Of a stretch of 64,000 nucleotides of DNA, positions 26,621-36,661 are shown piece after piece. A program made the position numbers and the translations under genes. Source of the stretch: Bacteroidota bacterium (GTDB lineage: Bacteria > Bacteroidota > Bacteroidia > Flavobacteriales > Flavobacteriaceae); assembly GCA_024279425.1 (NCBI GenBank), contig JAJRRO010000081.1:18913-82912 (forward strand). Reading direction: 5' to 3'. Every line of letters starts with the position of its first letter. Position 1 is the first letter of the stretch. Under the pieces are notes generated by a model that was not told the DNA's origin, ran no database searches, and was given only the letters and a program-made list of their open reading frames with translations.

Positions 26621-29230
26621 TCACCTATTCTTATCCTTAAAAATTAAACTAAAAACATACCCAAAACCAAAACAGGAAACTACACCTAGAAAAGAATACA
26701 TCAAAAAGTTAATATCGGTATAGACACTTACATACCAGATTAATAAAGCACTAATGACCAAGCCAATTAAGGTTCCTGTAGCATTTGCCCTTTTGGTAAG
26801 CATCCCCAGAAGGAACATGCCCCCCAATCCTCCCGTGAACAGCCCCAAAAATCTATAAAATTGATCCCAAAGTGATTTTATATTGGAGCTAGCCATCCAA
26901 AGCGCCAAAAGAACACCCAAAATACCAGTTGCTATGGTCGCAATCCTTGCAATCCGTAGCAATTTTTTGTCCTTGACTTTGGGTTTAAAATGCGAATAAA
27001 AATCGTTGCAATAGGCTGTTGAAACCGAATTTAAGCTACTACTAATACTTGACATGGCCGCAGAGAAAATACCAGCTACCAATAGGCCTGAAACCCCTAT
27101 AGGTAATTCCCTTACGATATACCATGGAAAAATAGAATCATTATTGGAAATAGACGGAGAGAGCCCATTGGGCATTTCAGTGTAAAAAATGAACAAAAGT
27201 GTTCCCAAACCAAAAAATATGATAGTTGCCGGAAGTGTAAGAACGGCATTGGTATAGAGCGTTTTTTGGGAATCCTTGACATTGGCACTAGTCAAATACC
27301 GTTGTACAATAGTTTGATCCGTGCCTTGTGTAACCATAGCTGAGGCCAAACCACCAATAAAGACCACCCAAAACGTGGAATCGGTAAAATTAAAATCCAT
27401 ATTGGCTATGTTGAATTTATCCCGTTCGGAGGCATATGTCACCATATCTCCAAACGAAGTCTCGGTATGAAGCAGTATCCATATGACTGCTAAAATACTT
27501 CCACCTAAAAGCACGATTACTTGCATCACATCTGTCCAAATCACAGCTTCTATGCCCCCGAAAGTCGTATAGAGAATACAGAGCACCCCCATAATCAAAA
27601 TACTAGTTTCCACGGGTATTCCCGTTACAATAGAAATCGCCAATGAGGGCAATAACAAGACAATTCCAATTCGACCCAACTGAAATAAAATAAAGGACAA
27701 ACTCCCAAAAGCGCGTGCCAGATAATTAAACCTATCCTCAAGGTATTCATAGGCCGTTTTAATACGTAGTTTATTGAAAAATGGAATGAAAATAAAAGCA
27801 ATTACAGGTGCTATGAGAATGGCCGTGATGTTCAGAAAAAAATAAGACCAATCCGTTATAAAAGCTTTGGCGGGTATGGCCATAAAAGTTATGGCACTAA
27901 GCAGGGTTCCAAAAACACTTAATCCCGAAGCCCACCAAGGAATGCGTCCTCCTCCTGTAAAATAATCGGTAGTGGACTTTTGTTTACGGGCAAAATAAAC
28001 CCCGATCATGAGTGAAATCAAAAGGTATAGTACTAATACCGTATAATTTAAAAACCCAAATGAATGGGCGGCCTCCGCTATGACAAACTTTTGGACTTTT
28101 GGGGTTCTGATACCTGGAGAAACCTCCCCGGAAACAATAAAAAAGTCATCGTCATCCATAAATGCCAATGCCGTAACTGGCACTTTGGTTGAAAGACTAT
28201 CATATACAAACCATTTTTTGGTTATCGTATTATAGGCCAGAATATCCTTGGAAAAGCCTTGATGGTTATTTAAGATATCATTTCTTCTTTTAACCAAATT
28301 GTCCACTATAGAATCATTACGTTCTTTGCCCAACTGTATGGATAGGTTTTCCAATGCATTAAAAAGAACCTCATCAGAGCCCCCGTATACCATTAGGTGC
28401 ATTGAACCCATTGTTTGAGCCGATGCCCCCATGAGTACCCTCGGTTTGGAATCAATTAAAATCTTCCCTTCGTCTTGCCAATTTTCAGTGGTTAAATCGT
28501 AGGACAAATAGGTGGTTAAGGGCTGAGATTTTTCTCCTGCAATTTGATTTCGACCCCCTAGTACGAAAAGTTTTTTTGAATCCTTAGTTTCCTGAATGGC
28601 AATGGTATGCACGGCTCGGGGAGGACCTGGGAAACCTTTTAGTTTTTCCCAAGCTTTCTTTTCCTCCAAATGCAGCCTGTAAAATGAATTTGTACTGTTT
28701 TTAGTGTTTTTGCCCCCAACCACATATACATAGTCCTGGTCAATAACAGCACTGGTGTAAGCTAGTGGTTCTGGTAAAGAAGGATAGTCGGTAATTTGTA
28801 CTTCTTTATTCGTTGGGTCATAACTTAAAAGAAAAACAGCACTACTGGTCGTTTTTTCGTTTTCTCCCCCAATACATAAAATGCCATCATTAGTAGAAAC
28901 AGATGCACCATAGGCCAAATTTTCAGGCAGTTTCTTTGTTGATTTTCTCCATGCATTCCCCTCCAGAATGTAAATGGCATCGCTCCAAACTTTTTTACCA
29001 CTTTCCCAGGGCAAGGCATAGGGAAAATTGGCGCCTCCTGCAACTATGACCACCTCATCTTGAACTCCGCCCAACATTCCAGCATAACCCAGTGATTTTA
29101 GACCTTCTTGTTTTGCAGGTAAATCTGGCAAATCGGTTATACTTAGCTTAGGAATTTCTTGTCCTGAAATGGTCAAAGCAAATAATATCGCAATAACCAA
29201 TGAACAAAAAGTGATGGTTTTAAGTCTCAT
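26621..29230 (-). CDS. Fusion of NanM-type kelch mutarotase and sodium/solute symporter (SSS)
   Basis: An 869-residue fusion. Residues 1-23 are a signal peptide. Residues 24-375 form a six-bladed kelch propeller (repeats such as VVIVAGGANFPYALPWE, GILCIGGENE, YVYVVGGKN), matching the cyclically permuted mutarotase/NanM family that speeds anomer exchange of N-acetylneuraminic acid. Residues 385-869 form an SSS transporter with about 14 helices (GVYFARKQKSTTDYFTGGGRIPWW). The propeller would lie in the periplasm and present sugar in the right anomer to the pump. It is the last gene of the sialic acid operon, 22 bases after the sialidase gene. Fusions of this kind are known in Bacteroidota nan loci. 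Confidence 0.87.
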   Translation of the reverse strand: MRLKTITFCSLVIAILFALTISGQEIPKLSITDLPDLPAKQEGLKSLGYAGMLGGVQDEVVIVAGGANFPYALPWESGKKVWSDAIYILEGNAWRKSTKKLPENLAYGASVSTNDGILCIGGENEKTTSSAVFLLSYDPTNKEVQITDYPSLPEPLAYTSAVIDQDYVYVVGGKNTKNSTNSFYRLHLEEKKAWEKLKGFPGPPRAVHTIAIQETKDSKKLFVLGGRNQIAGEKSQPLTTYLSYDLTTENWQDEGKILIDSKPRVLMGASAQTMGSMHLMVYGGSDEVLFNALENLSIQLGKERNDSIVDNLVKRRNDILNNHQGFSKDILAYNTITKKWFVYDSLSTKVPVTALAFMDDDDFFIVSGEVSPGIRTPKVQKFVIAEAAHSFGFLNYTVLVLYLLISLMIGVYFARKQKSTTDYFTGGGRIPWWASGLSVFGTLLSAITFMAIPAKAFITDWSYFFLNITAILIAPVIAFIFIPFFNKLRIKTAYEYLEDRFNYLARAFGSLSFILFQLGRIGIVLLLPSLAISIVTGIPVETSILIMGVLCILYTTFGGIEAVIWTDVMQVIVLLGGSILAVIWILLHTETSFGDMVTYASERDKFNIANMDFNFTDSTFWVVFIGGLASAMVTQGTDQTIVQRYLTSANVKDSQKTLYTNAVLTLPATIIFFGLGTLLFIFYTEMPNGLSPSISNNDSIFPWYIVRELPIGVSGLLVAGIFSAAMSSISSSLNSVSTAYCNDFYSHFKPKVKDKKLLRIARIATIATGILGVLLALWMASSNIKSLWDQFYRFLGLFTGGLGGMFLLGMLTKRANATGTLIGLVISALLIWYVSVYTDINFLMYSFLGVVSCFGFGYVFSLIFKDKNR

Positions 29231-29252
29231 CTATTACTCATGAAATTATAAA

Positions 29253-30386
29253 TTATTGCTTTTTCCTTGGACCTTTATACTCGTCAGTTTTATCGGTTAG
29301 CCATTTTAAGGAGAATTTGACAAATACATTTTCGGTATAATCGTCCTTTTCAAAAAACAAACCTATCTCTCCGTTATCCAGAACAGTTAGGGATGAATAT
29401 GCCGAACTGCCTTCATATATGGTTTTTCCTTCACTCCATGTTTCTCCTTCGTCATAGCTTATGCGAACGGTCATGTTTGTTCGGCTCTTTTCAGATTTGG
29501 TATTTGAGAATAGCAGTCGATTTTTTCTATGTCCGTCTTCAATAGAAGTGTATCGGATAATACTGCCATTGCAACTTGGGTCAATAAGTGTTGAATCTGC
29601 TTTTGATTGCCAAGTCTTTCCCTCGTCTTTTGATAAATGTATGTACCTCAACCCACTCTTCTGAACACGAGAATTGACCATCCAGCTTCCATTGGCCAAT
29701 TCGACTATTTTTGATTCATTGGCTGGGGATATCGCGGCATCAATTAAAAACCAAGTCTTGCCATGGTCATTACTCCCAAACACATGCATTCCACTGTCCA
29801 AGTTCACCATACAATGCAAGAGCTTGCCCGTACTTGTTTGGATTCCACGCCCTGAGGTAATAAACTTAAAGTCCTTATGCCATTCTGGCTTGGCTATTTG
29901 AGAAGTTATATCTTCAGGCCTGCTCCAAGTTTTGCCATTGTCCCTACTTTTCATTACATGTAAATAATAGATATCTTTCTCCGCATCCAAATTCATATAA
30001 TTATAAAATAGAAAGATTTCTTTGGTAATTTCATCAACAATCATGGAAGGGTCCGAAGCTGATTTACCAAGAGGAAAATCAACAATGGTTTCAATTGGAG
30101 ACCAAGTCTTACCATTGTCATCACTTCTACGAATTACAATATTGATATCCTTGCTCCATTTTAAGTCCCCACAGGAAGGCACTCGTTCGTCAATGGCCGC
30201 AATTAAATCCCCATTGGGAGCGGTTACAATTGCAGGGATTCGATAACAAGACACCGAATCGTTCATTGATTTGTTGAACAAAACCCGATATTCTTCCATG
30301 CCATCGGCTATTTGATGTTCTCTTTCTTGGGCGTTTATGGCAATTGCAAAAAAGAAAGCTAAGATAATTGTAATCTTATTTTTCAT
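29253..30386 (-). CDS. nanH: Exported sialidase (GH33-like)
   Basis: A 377-residue exo-alpha-sialidase family protein with a signal peptide (residues 1-19). The first arginine lies in the family motif YRIPAIV near 46-52, and five Asp boxes repeat along the propeller: SDDNGKTWSP, SRDNGKTWSR, SNDHGKTWFL, SKDEGKTWQS and SYDEGETWSE. It would release terminal sialic acid from glycoconjugates. No type IX sorting domain is seen at the C-terminus, so it is probably periplasmic. Members of this group sometimes act on other nonulosonic acids, but the surrounding genes support sialic acid. Confidence 0.9.
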   Translation of the reverse strand: MKNKITIILAFFFAIAINAQEREHQIADGMEEYRVLFNKSMNDSVSCYRIPAIVTAPNGDLIAAIDERVPSCGDLKWSKDINIVIRRSDDNGKTWSPIETIVDFPLGKSASDPSMIVDEITKEIFLFYNYMNLDAEKDIYYLHVMKSRDNGKTWSRPEDITSQIAKPEWHKDFKFITSGRGIQTSTGKLLHCMVNLDSGMHVFGSNDHGKTWFLIDAAISPANESKIVELANGSWMVNSRVQKSGLRYIHLSKDEGKTWQSKADSTLIDPSCNGSIIRYTSIEDGHRKNRLLFSNTKSEKSRTNMTVRISYDEGETWSEGKTIYEGSSAYSSLTVLDNGEIGLFFEKDDYTENVFVKFSLKWLTDKTDEYKGPRKKQ

Positions 30387-30433
30387 AATTGATTGAGTTT
30401 AAAATGATGTTAATAATCCGAGCGCAATTTAAT

Positions 30434-31633
30434 TTATAATCTGCCCGGTCGAGAGTTTGCCGAATAGGACTTATCCTCGGCCGCTTCTATTTTTTCAAAC
30501 GATTTCCGGCATTGATACATGGCTCTTGGCACGTGAAAGCAACCTTTCCATTTACCTCCTTTTAAATCGAGCAACACCTTTCCTTCCCGACTTAAATATC
30601 CGTACCATTCACCATTTTTTGGGTCTGAAAAATGAGCCCAAGCATAGTCATGTACTTTTTTATACCATTGATATATCTGTTCATTTTTGGTATGTTCATA
30701 TGCCTTGGCAAGAGCTACCAACGCTTCTAAATGAACCCACCAAAGTTTTTGGTCCCACTCCAGTTGTTGGGGAGGATGCCCTTTGGCGTCCATAAAATAA
30801 AAAATACCTCCGTATTTGGTGTCCCAGCTATATTCCAAGATATTAATAATTACCTCAATCGCCTTGCTTATTAAAGTCTTATCCTTTCTTCTAATACCTA
30901 TGTCAATCATAAACCACATAGCCTCAATACCATGACCAGGGTTTATAAGACGACCTTCAAAACTATCATGATGGCCTCCATCGGGCAATACGTTTTCATA
31001 AATTAAACCAGAATTTTGGTCCAGAAATACATTCATCACTTCATTGACACTATAATCTATGGTCTTTTTAACTTCTTTGGATTCAAGAACATCTTCAAGT
31101 TCCAAAACCAAATTGGATAGTATCATAGGCAATGAAAATCCTTTCAATGGTCTAACGTCTGTATTTTTGTTATACAACCCTTTCGGATTGTCTTTCCTTT
31201 TAAGAATATTAAAATAGGTCTGCTTAGCCAATGCTTTAGCCGATTCGTCACCTGAGGCTTTGGCATATTGACTAAAGGCCATTGCCGCAAAACAATCAGA
31301 GAAAATATTGTAAGGCTGTACCAATGGTTTCCCTTCCTGAGTAGTTGAGAAGTAGAATTTCCCGTTTTTATCCATCCCAAATTTTCGAAGAAAATCAACA
31401 CCATGTTGGGCAATGGCCAACCATTTTTCATTTTTTTCTACGTTATTGTAGAGCATAGAAAATGTCCACGCCTGCCTACCTTGTAACCACAGAAACTTAT
31501 CCGTGTCATATACCTTTCCATTAACATCTAGACATGTATAATATCCCCCATTATCTTTATCCAAAGAATTATTTTCCCAGAAAGGGATTATATCCTGTAG
31601 AAGGGTATTTTTGTATACTTCCGAGTATTTCAT
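30434..31633 (-). CDS. AGE-family N-acyl-amino-sugar 2-epimerase
   Basis: A 399-residue (alpha/alpha)6-barrel epimerase. [15 protein letters not shown] near residue 48-62, [18 protein letters not shown] near 230 and [21 protein letters not shown] near 318 are the family active-site segments. In Bacteroidota sialic acid loci this enzyme turns N-acetylmannosamine into N-acetylglucosamine in place of the unrelated NanE. It sits between the lyase and sialidase genes, so this role is likely; cellobiose or mannose epimerase activity is the main alternative in the family. Confidence 0.88.
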   Translation of the reverse strand: MKYSEVYKNTLLQDIIPFWENNSLDKDNGGYYTCLDVNGKVYDTDKFLWLQGRQAWTFSMLYNNVEKNEKWLAIAQHGVDFLRKFGMDKNGKFYFSTTQEGKPLVQPYNIFSDCFAAMAFSQYAKASGDESAKALAKQTYFNILKRKDNPKGLYNKNTDVRPLKGFSLPMILSNLVLELEDVLESKEVKKTIDYSVNEVMNVFLDQNSGLIYENVLPDGGHHDSFEGRLINPGHGIEAMWFMIDIGIRRKDKTLISKAIEVIINILEYSWDTKYGGIFYFMDAKGHPPQQLEWDQKLWWVHLEALVALAKAYEHTKNEQIYQWYKKVHDYAWAHFSDPKNGEWYGYLSREGKVLLDLKGGKWKGCFHVPRAMYQCRKSFEKIEAAEDKSYSANSRPGRL

Positions 31634-31685
31634 TTGTGATTCAAGTTTGGAAAGCTATAAATTAGAGTTTAATGAAAAATCAATG

Positions 31686-32597
31686 TTACTTGCTCAAGTA
31701 AGAAGAAATACCCATATATTCCAATTCCTTGACAATTCCCTCATAGTCCTTATCTGTTAATGTAGTGTGCGGAAACCTACTAGGACCACAATCGACTCCC
31801 AGTGTTTTCATAAATCCCTTGGCAACCCCATTAAAGCCTCCTCTACCGTCTAAAATGTCAACAAAAAGCATTGATTTCGCCTGTAATGTGGCAGCAACCT
31901 CATGATCATTACGCTCAAATGCCGTCCTAATTTCAGTATATAATGGAGCCAAATGATTATATGTGCTACCCACCCAGCCCTTGGCTCCTAAAGCTAAGCT
32001 AGAGATGAAAATCTCATCAAAACCAAAGAGCACATCATATGCATTATCCTCAAAATCAAGACAATATTTAAAATCGATCAAATCGTTTTTTGTGAATTTC
32101 AATCCAGCGAAATTGGGAATTTCCTTGGAAGCAATCTTGAGAAAATCAATCATCTTAAAATGCGCACCAGACAAATCAGGTATATGATAGTAATAAAAGG
32201 GTAATTGTGGTGCACTAGAGGCAATTTTCTTGCAGTATTCAACCAATTTCCCCATTTCATTCAATCTAAAATAAAAGGGAGCCAAGGTGGCAATGGCATC
32301 CACTTTTTCGGCCGAGTGTTTTGTTAGGTCTATAGCAATCTCAAGGCTAGTGTGCCCAACGTGATTTATAAGATAAAAATCATCGGGTTTATTGTTAGAC
32401 CATGCATCAACTATGAATTTTCGTTCAAGGACCGTCAAGGACGTAAAATCTCCTGTGGTTCCATTGACAAAAGCCCCTGCGACTTCATTTCTTTTTAAAA
32501 ATTCACCATAATCCCCTGTGATATCAAGATTCAAGGTATTGTCCTTCTTCAATGGGGCATAGGTGGCTGCAATAATATCTTTTATAGGCATAAGCAT
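31686..32597 (-). CDS. nanA: N-acetylneuraminate lyase-like class I aldolase
   Basis: A 303-residue (beta/alpha)8 aldolase of the DapA/NanA family, cleaving sialic acid to N-acetylmannosamine and pyruvate. The carboxylate-binding GTTGDF is at 46-51 (usual form GSTGE), the catalytic Tyr137 lies in the NAL-type YYYHIP, and Lys167 in GLKFT forms the Schiff base. The YYYHIP motif favours neuraminate lyase over dihydrodipicolinate synthase. Two possible ATGs lie two codons apart. It follows the glycosidase gene by 71 bases and precedes the epimerase by 52. Confidence 0.88.
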   Translation of the reverse strand: MLMPIKDIIAATYAPLKKDNTLNLDITGDYGEFLKRNEVAGAFVNGTTGDFTSLTVLERKFIVDAWSNNKPDDFYLINHVGHTSLEIAIDLTKHSAEKVDAIATLAPFYFRLNEMGKLVEYCKKIASSAPQLPFYYYHIPDLSGAHFKMIDFLKIASKEIPNFAGLKFTKNDLIDFKYCLDFEDNAYDVLFGFDEIFISSLALGAKGWVGSTYNHLAPLYTEIRTAFERNDHEVAATLQAKSMLFVDILDGRGGFNGVAKGFMKTLGVDCGPSRFPHTTLTDKDYEGIVKELEYMGISSYLSK

Positions 32598-32668
32598 TCC
32601 GTTTGGTATATTTATATTACAAATGTGAATAGTTAAGAATATTCAGCTTCAACCTTTCGAGTACACGA

Positions 32669-34714
32669 TTATTTTAAAAGTTCATTGAAATTTATGGAAT
32701 GTCCTTGTCCCTGTGGAAGTTCCTTTTTATAAACGGATTTACCAGAACCATCCAAGATTTCAACACCGATCATACTCTTATTCCGCAGTACTTTCATATC
32801 CCATTTCATTCCAAAAGCATGAATGTTTTTTAGATTCATTTTACCCCATTTATCTGGCAAATTAGGCGTGCATTCCAAACTGGAAAACCCTATGGGTCTA
32901 ATCCCAAAAATACCTTCTATGAATATTCTACAGTAAAGTGCACTCTCAGCTGACAAATGACTTTGATTCTGCTCTGGAAAAGCTTCAATTACATAAGGCA
33001 CATGATCACCCAGAAGGCGAGTTTTGGAAAAAGCTTCCAATTTCTCCAAACCCCGATCCGTATATCCTGCTTGAAAAACACCACGTAGGGCATATAAGGT
33101 TGACCTATCCCATACCGTCGTAGTCCCGGATTGAGTGAGTAAGCCACTTTTTGTCCATAATTTGGGTGAAAACAAAGCATCGACAGTTCCTTCTGCCCTA
33201 TCATATATTCCAACAGTTAGTGGAAAACAAATCCAACTGCGTAATTTTTTATTTCCATCAAAGTACTGGTACGTATCAAACCCTTCCACTTTGGACTCAA
33301 AATTTTTACGTATTGCTTTTTTAAGACCCTTTGCCTGCTTTCTATATTTTTGGACAAGTTTTTCATCCTTTCCCAATTCTTCAGCTAAAAAACTCGATGA
33401 AATCAAAGCATCATAGTACAACGAAATTGTACTTAAATTGGCATTTCCTGCAGGAAATCTGCCCTCCAATTCATCTGAATCTGAAGCTATTGACCCATTG
33501 GCAAGTTGTTTTCTTTCCGAAAACTCCAAACACCAAGAAATTAAAGGCCAAAGCTCTTCTCCGTATTCCTTATTCCCAGAAGCCAATACAAACCTTGATG
33601 CGCCATAGGCAATCATTGCCATATCCCCTCTGTCCCCAGCGCCATTCCAAAATCCGCGTCCCTCGGCGACAATGGAACTCGGTATCGGTTTATACTCCGG
33701 ATTAATATACCTTGCAAAATGTCTAAAACTATTTAGTGCACTTTCATTACCAGCAGGGTCTCCTAAAAAAGGGAAGAAAGGATTAACATATTCGGCTTGA
33801 TCATTGGCCCAAATAGCAGCGAGGTACTTATTATATCCCCCGGGACCATGCATTAAGCCCCCCCTTGTGGAAAAAATACTTTCCGAAGCTCTTATCTTAG
33901 AAAAATCGAACAATCTATTAAGAGCTAGATCAGGTGTTTCCAATACCAGATTCTTAGAAGAATTTCTAATAAATTCTTCTCGAGCTGCCCACTCGGTCAA
34001 AGAGTTTCCAAAATAGGGTGCATCCGAAGATTTTCTGGCGGCCCGTACTACGGCATAGGTCATACTTTCTCCCGCAGCAAGTTTAAACGTACCATCCCCA
34101 ACCACAAATTCACTAATTATATAAACCCCGGACAAGCCTTTCTCTGCGGCGGTCTGTTCTTCTTTTTTCCAAGCAGGAACCATAATCTCCATTGGGTGAT
34201 CACTCGTATTAGTCCATTTTATCCGATCAATTATTACGGGATTGAGTACGCTGGGAAATATGGTTATTTCAGATTTCAAACCCTCTGCATGCTCGCTCAC
34301 GACGGAAAGAAAACCATGGATATTAATTTTTTCGACCTTACCCGAAGAGACAATATTTCCATTTACCCTTGGCCTTGACAATACGGCATCCCCAAGTTTA
34401 CGTTGCAAACTGGCATGGGTATCATCGGGCAATGTCCTCAACATAGGCCACCTGATAAGACGGTCTGCATAAAACCCACCAGATTCATCCAAGCCCCATT
34501 CTAAAATCATATCCACGAATTGCCCGCTCATGGCTATATGGTCTTTATGGGGTACATCATTGGATTCCACGTTCCATACTATTTCGCCTGTTTCCCCTAA
34601 TTGCCAATTGTAATTGTCTTCCCCTTCTTGTGCGTTTAATGAAAAGGCCGTATTTACAATCAGCAAAAGGATTGTGAAAATTGTGCTGTTCCCGCTATAC
34701 ATTTTTGATCTCAT
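32669..34714 (-). CDS. Exported six-hairpin glycosidase-like protein
   Basis: A 681-residue protein with a signal peptide (about 1-28, ending LNAQ). The N-terminal 230 residues look like a beta-sandwich. The rest looks like an (alpha/alpha)6 toroid of the six-hairpin glycosidase superfamily: GGLMHGPGGYNKYLAAIWANDQ near 285-306, WLISW-type helices, DELEGRFPAGN near 415 and SGTTTVWDRSTLYALRG near 555. The exact GH family was not recognised. It is the first gene of the sialic acid operon and probably removes or exposes other sugars on the sialylated glycan. A -7 box lies 45 bases upstream. Confidence 0.7.
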   Translation of the reverse strand: MRSKMYSGNSTIFTILLLIVNTAFSLNAQEGEDNYNWQLGETGEIVWNVESNDVPHKDHIAMSGQFVDMILEWGLDESGGFYADRLIRWPMLRTLPDDTHASLQRKLGDAVLSRPRVNGNIVSSGKVEKINIHGFLSVVSEHAEGLKSEITIFPSVLNPVIIDRIKWTNTSDHPMEIMVPAWKKEEQTAAEKGLSGVYIISEFVVGDGTFKLAAGESMTYAVVRAARKSSDAPYFGNSLTEWAAREEFIRNSSKNLVLETPDLALNRLFDFSKIRASESIFSTRGGLMHGPGGYNKYLAAIWANDQAEYVNPFFPFLGDPAGNESALNSFRHFARYINPEYKPIPSSIVAEGRGFWNGAGDRGDMAMIAYGASRFVLASGNKEYGEELWPLISWCLEFSERKQLANGSIASDSDELEGRFPAGNANLSTISLYYDALISSSFLAEELGKDEKLVQKYRKQAKGLKKAIRKNFESKVEGFDTYQYFDGNKKLRSWICFPLTVGIYDRAEGTVDALFSPKLWTKSGLLTQSGTTTVWDRSTLYALRGVFQAGYTDRGLEKLEAFSKTRLLGDHVPYVIEAFPEQNQSHLSAESALYCRIFIEGIFGIRPIGFSSLECTPNLPDKWGKMNLKNIHAFGMKWDMKVLRNKSMIGVEILDGSGKSVYKKELPQGQGHSINFNELLK

Positions 34715-35131
34715 AAGAACTCTGGATTAATGATTGTTGAACTCGACTTAAGTTAAAGCAAATATATTAAGCGTAATGGATATTTGTATGGCAAAACCTA
34801 ATATGCATAAATATTACCTTGAACTGGCACTAATAAATACGTATTGAAATTGGATATATTCTATACATGGCGATAGGAAAACAAAGAACAGTACTGGTTC
34901 GCACCCTAGGTGATAGCCCTATGAAATTTAACACTTTACCTCTAACACGTCATCTTTGCGACCTATATTTGAGAACAAAACAACCGCATTTAAAGATTAT
35001 TTTTCTAACATATAGTTATATGATTTCATTATATTCCCGTAGAAAATGTAGCATGAAACCCACCCCCCAAGTATTGAAACGTCGAGTTCGGTATTTGATG
35101 GCCATGGAGAATCGAAAAAATTAATACCATT
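34715..35131. other. 417-base divergent intergenic region
   Basis: Lies between the sialic acid operon and the sulfatase gene. It carries the minus-strand -7 box at 34759-34766 and a plus-strand TATATTTG at 34964-34971, about 160 bases before the sulfatase. An 85-codon open stretch at 34867-35124 has no recognisable protein character apart from an opening phrase, VRTLGDSPM, that recalls small helix-turn-helix regulators; it may be a remnant. Nothing else is seen. Confidence 0.4.
34759..34766 (-). promoter_or_regulatory. Putative -7 box of the sialic acid operon
   Basis: TATATTTG on the minus strand matches TAnnTTTG, 45 bases before the first gene of the five-gene unit. The -33 region is unclear. 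No operator palindrome was noticed. Confidence 0.4.
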
Positions 35132-36634
35132 ATGACAAAAGAGTTGATTATAATCTTACTAATTTGTACACTATTCTTCGGTTGTACTACGGAAAGTGTT
35201 GATGACATGCCGAACATTATTCTTCTAATGGGAGACGATCATGGCTGGGAGGAAACTGCGTATAATGGTCATGAATATCTCCAAACCCCAATACTCGATG
35301 ACATGGCCTCAACAGGCCTTCGCTTGAATCGTTTCTATTCCGCTGCACCCACATGCTCTCCGACCAGAGGAAGCATCATAACAGGACGTCACCCCAATAG
35401 ATATGGTACATTTACCCCCAACTGGTCGATAAGACCTGAGGAAATTTCAATTGCCCATATTCTCAATACTGCTGGATATACATCCGGTCATTTTGGTAAA
35501 TGGCATTTGGGTCCAGTTAAAGCCAACTCACCTACCAATCCCGGTGCGATGGGTTTTGACACTTGGCTTTCACATGACAATTTTTTTGAAACTGATCCTT
35601 CCCTATCGCGCGATGGGCAAGCCCCAATTCAAATCTTTGGTGAGAGCTCTGAAGTTTTGATTAAAGAGACCATACGTTTTATAGAAAAGGCCAAACTCGA
35701 AGGTAAACCTTTCTTTGCAGTAGTATGGTTTGGTTCTCCACATGAACCGTATAGTGGACTTGAAAAAGATCTTGACCTTTATCAGAACTTACCAGACAGT
35801 CTTGGTCAGCACTTTGTTTCTCTTACTTCGATGGAAACGGGGCTTCAGGTTAAGCGACCCCTTGACTCCGTTTTACGAGAGCGGTATGCGGAAATCACTG
35901 CAATGGATAGAGCTATAGGACAATTGCGCGCACATTTGGCCAACAATGGCCTTCGCCAAAACACTGTGCTTTGGTATTGCGGAGATAATGGCGTACCTAC
36001 AAGTGGTTTGTTGAACACACCTTTTAGAGGTAAGAAGGGATTGCTTTATGAGGGTGGCTTGCGTGTTCCCGGAATCATAGAATGGCCAAAAAAAATCCAG
36101 AACCAACGCACGTCAGATGTGAATTCGGTCACAAGCGATATATTTCCCACACTCTGCGACTTGGTCGGGCAACCTACCCCTAAGCTTCCTTTGGATGGCA
36201 TCAGTCTTGCACCCCTGATCAATGGGGACATGAAGGAAAGACCCGAACCGATCTTTTTCTGGAACTATGAGACCAAACATGAATTGGAGGGCGAACCAAA
36301 ACCTTACATTGATCCCCAACTTCAGGTCGGGACCACTGCCCTTGTCAAGGTTATGAACGGAAAATATACCCGAACTTTTCGAAATGTTCATCACACTAAT
36401 ATTACAGAAGCAGACTATGATGGGCCAAAGGCTGTATTGGACAATCGTTACAAACTGGTTGTCGATGGTCAAAAAGACACATCCTCAAAGGAGTTATTCG
36501 ATATTATTAAAGATCCCGCTGAAAAGAATGATTTAATCAACATTCATCCGGACATAGCTCAACAACTTGAAATGGACCTGTTAAACTGGCAACAATCTGT
36601 TCTTCACAGTTTAAAAGGTTCCAATTACCAATAG
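35132..36634 (+). CDS. S1-family sulfatase lipoprotein
   Basis: A 500-residue type I sulfatase that hydrolyses a sulfate ester, probably on algal polysaccharide or host glycan. Residues 1-18 are a lipoprotein signal (LFFGC). Metal-binding Asp residues lie in LLMGDDHGW (35-36), and the formylglycine motif CSPTRG starts at Cys75, followed by SIITGRHPNR. Downstream are GHFGKWHLG, WFGSPHEP and YCGDNGVP, the remaining metal and sulfate ligands. Activation requires a formylglycine-generating enzyme encoded elsewhere. It is convergent with the Tat-exported enolase gene, 27 bases apart. Confidence 0.92.
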   Translation: MTKELIIILLICTLFFGCTTESVDDMPNIILLMGDDHGWEETAYNGHEYLQTPILDDMASTGLRLNRFYSAAPTCSPTRGSIITGRHPNRYGTFTPNWSIRPEEISIAHILNTAGYTSGHFGKWHLGPVKANSPTNPGAMGFDTWLSHDNFFETDPSLSRDGQAPIQIFGESSEVLIKETIRFIEKAKLEGKPFFAVVWFGSPHEPYSGLEKDLDLYQNLPDSLGQHFVSLTSMETGLQVKRPLDSVLRERYAEITAMDRAIGQLRAHLANNGLRQNTVLWYCGDNGVPTSGLLNTPFRGKKGLLYEGGLRVPGIIEWPKKIQNQRTSDVNSVTSDIFPTLCDLVGQPTPKLPLDGISLAPLINGDMKERPEPIFFWNYETKHELEGEPKPYIDPQLQVGTTALVKVMNGKYTRTFRNVHHTNITEADYDGPKAVLDNRYKLVVDGQKDTSSKELFDIIKDPAEKNDLINIHPDIAQQLEMDLLNWQQSVLHSLKGSNYQ

Positions 36635-36661
36635 AAAAGGCCAGATTCTCAGTTTGCCGTG

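Noticed and set aside
34867..35124. An 85-codon plus-strand open frame before the sulfatase gene.
   Set aside because: Its opening has slight likeness to small regulators, but the rest has no protein character, no spacing to a promoter and no supporting context.
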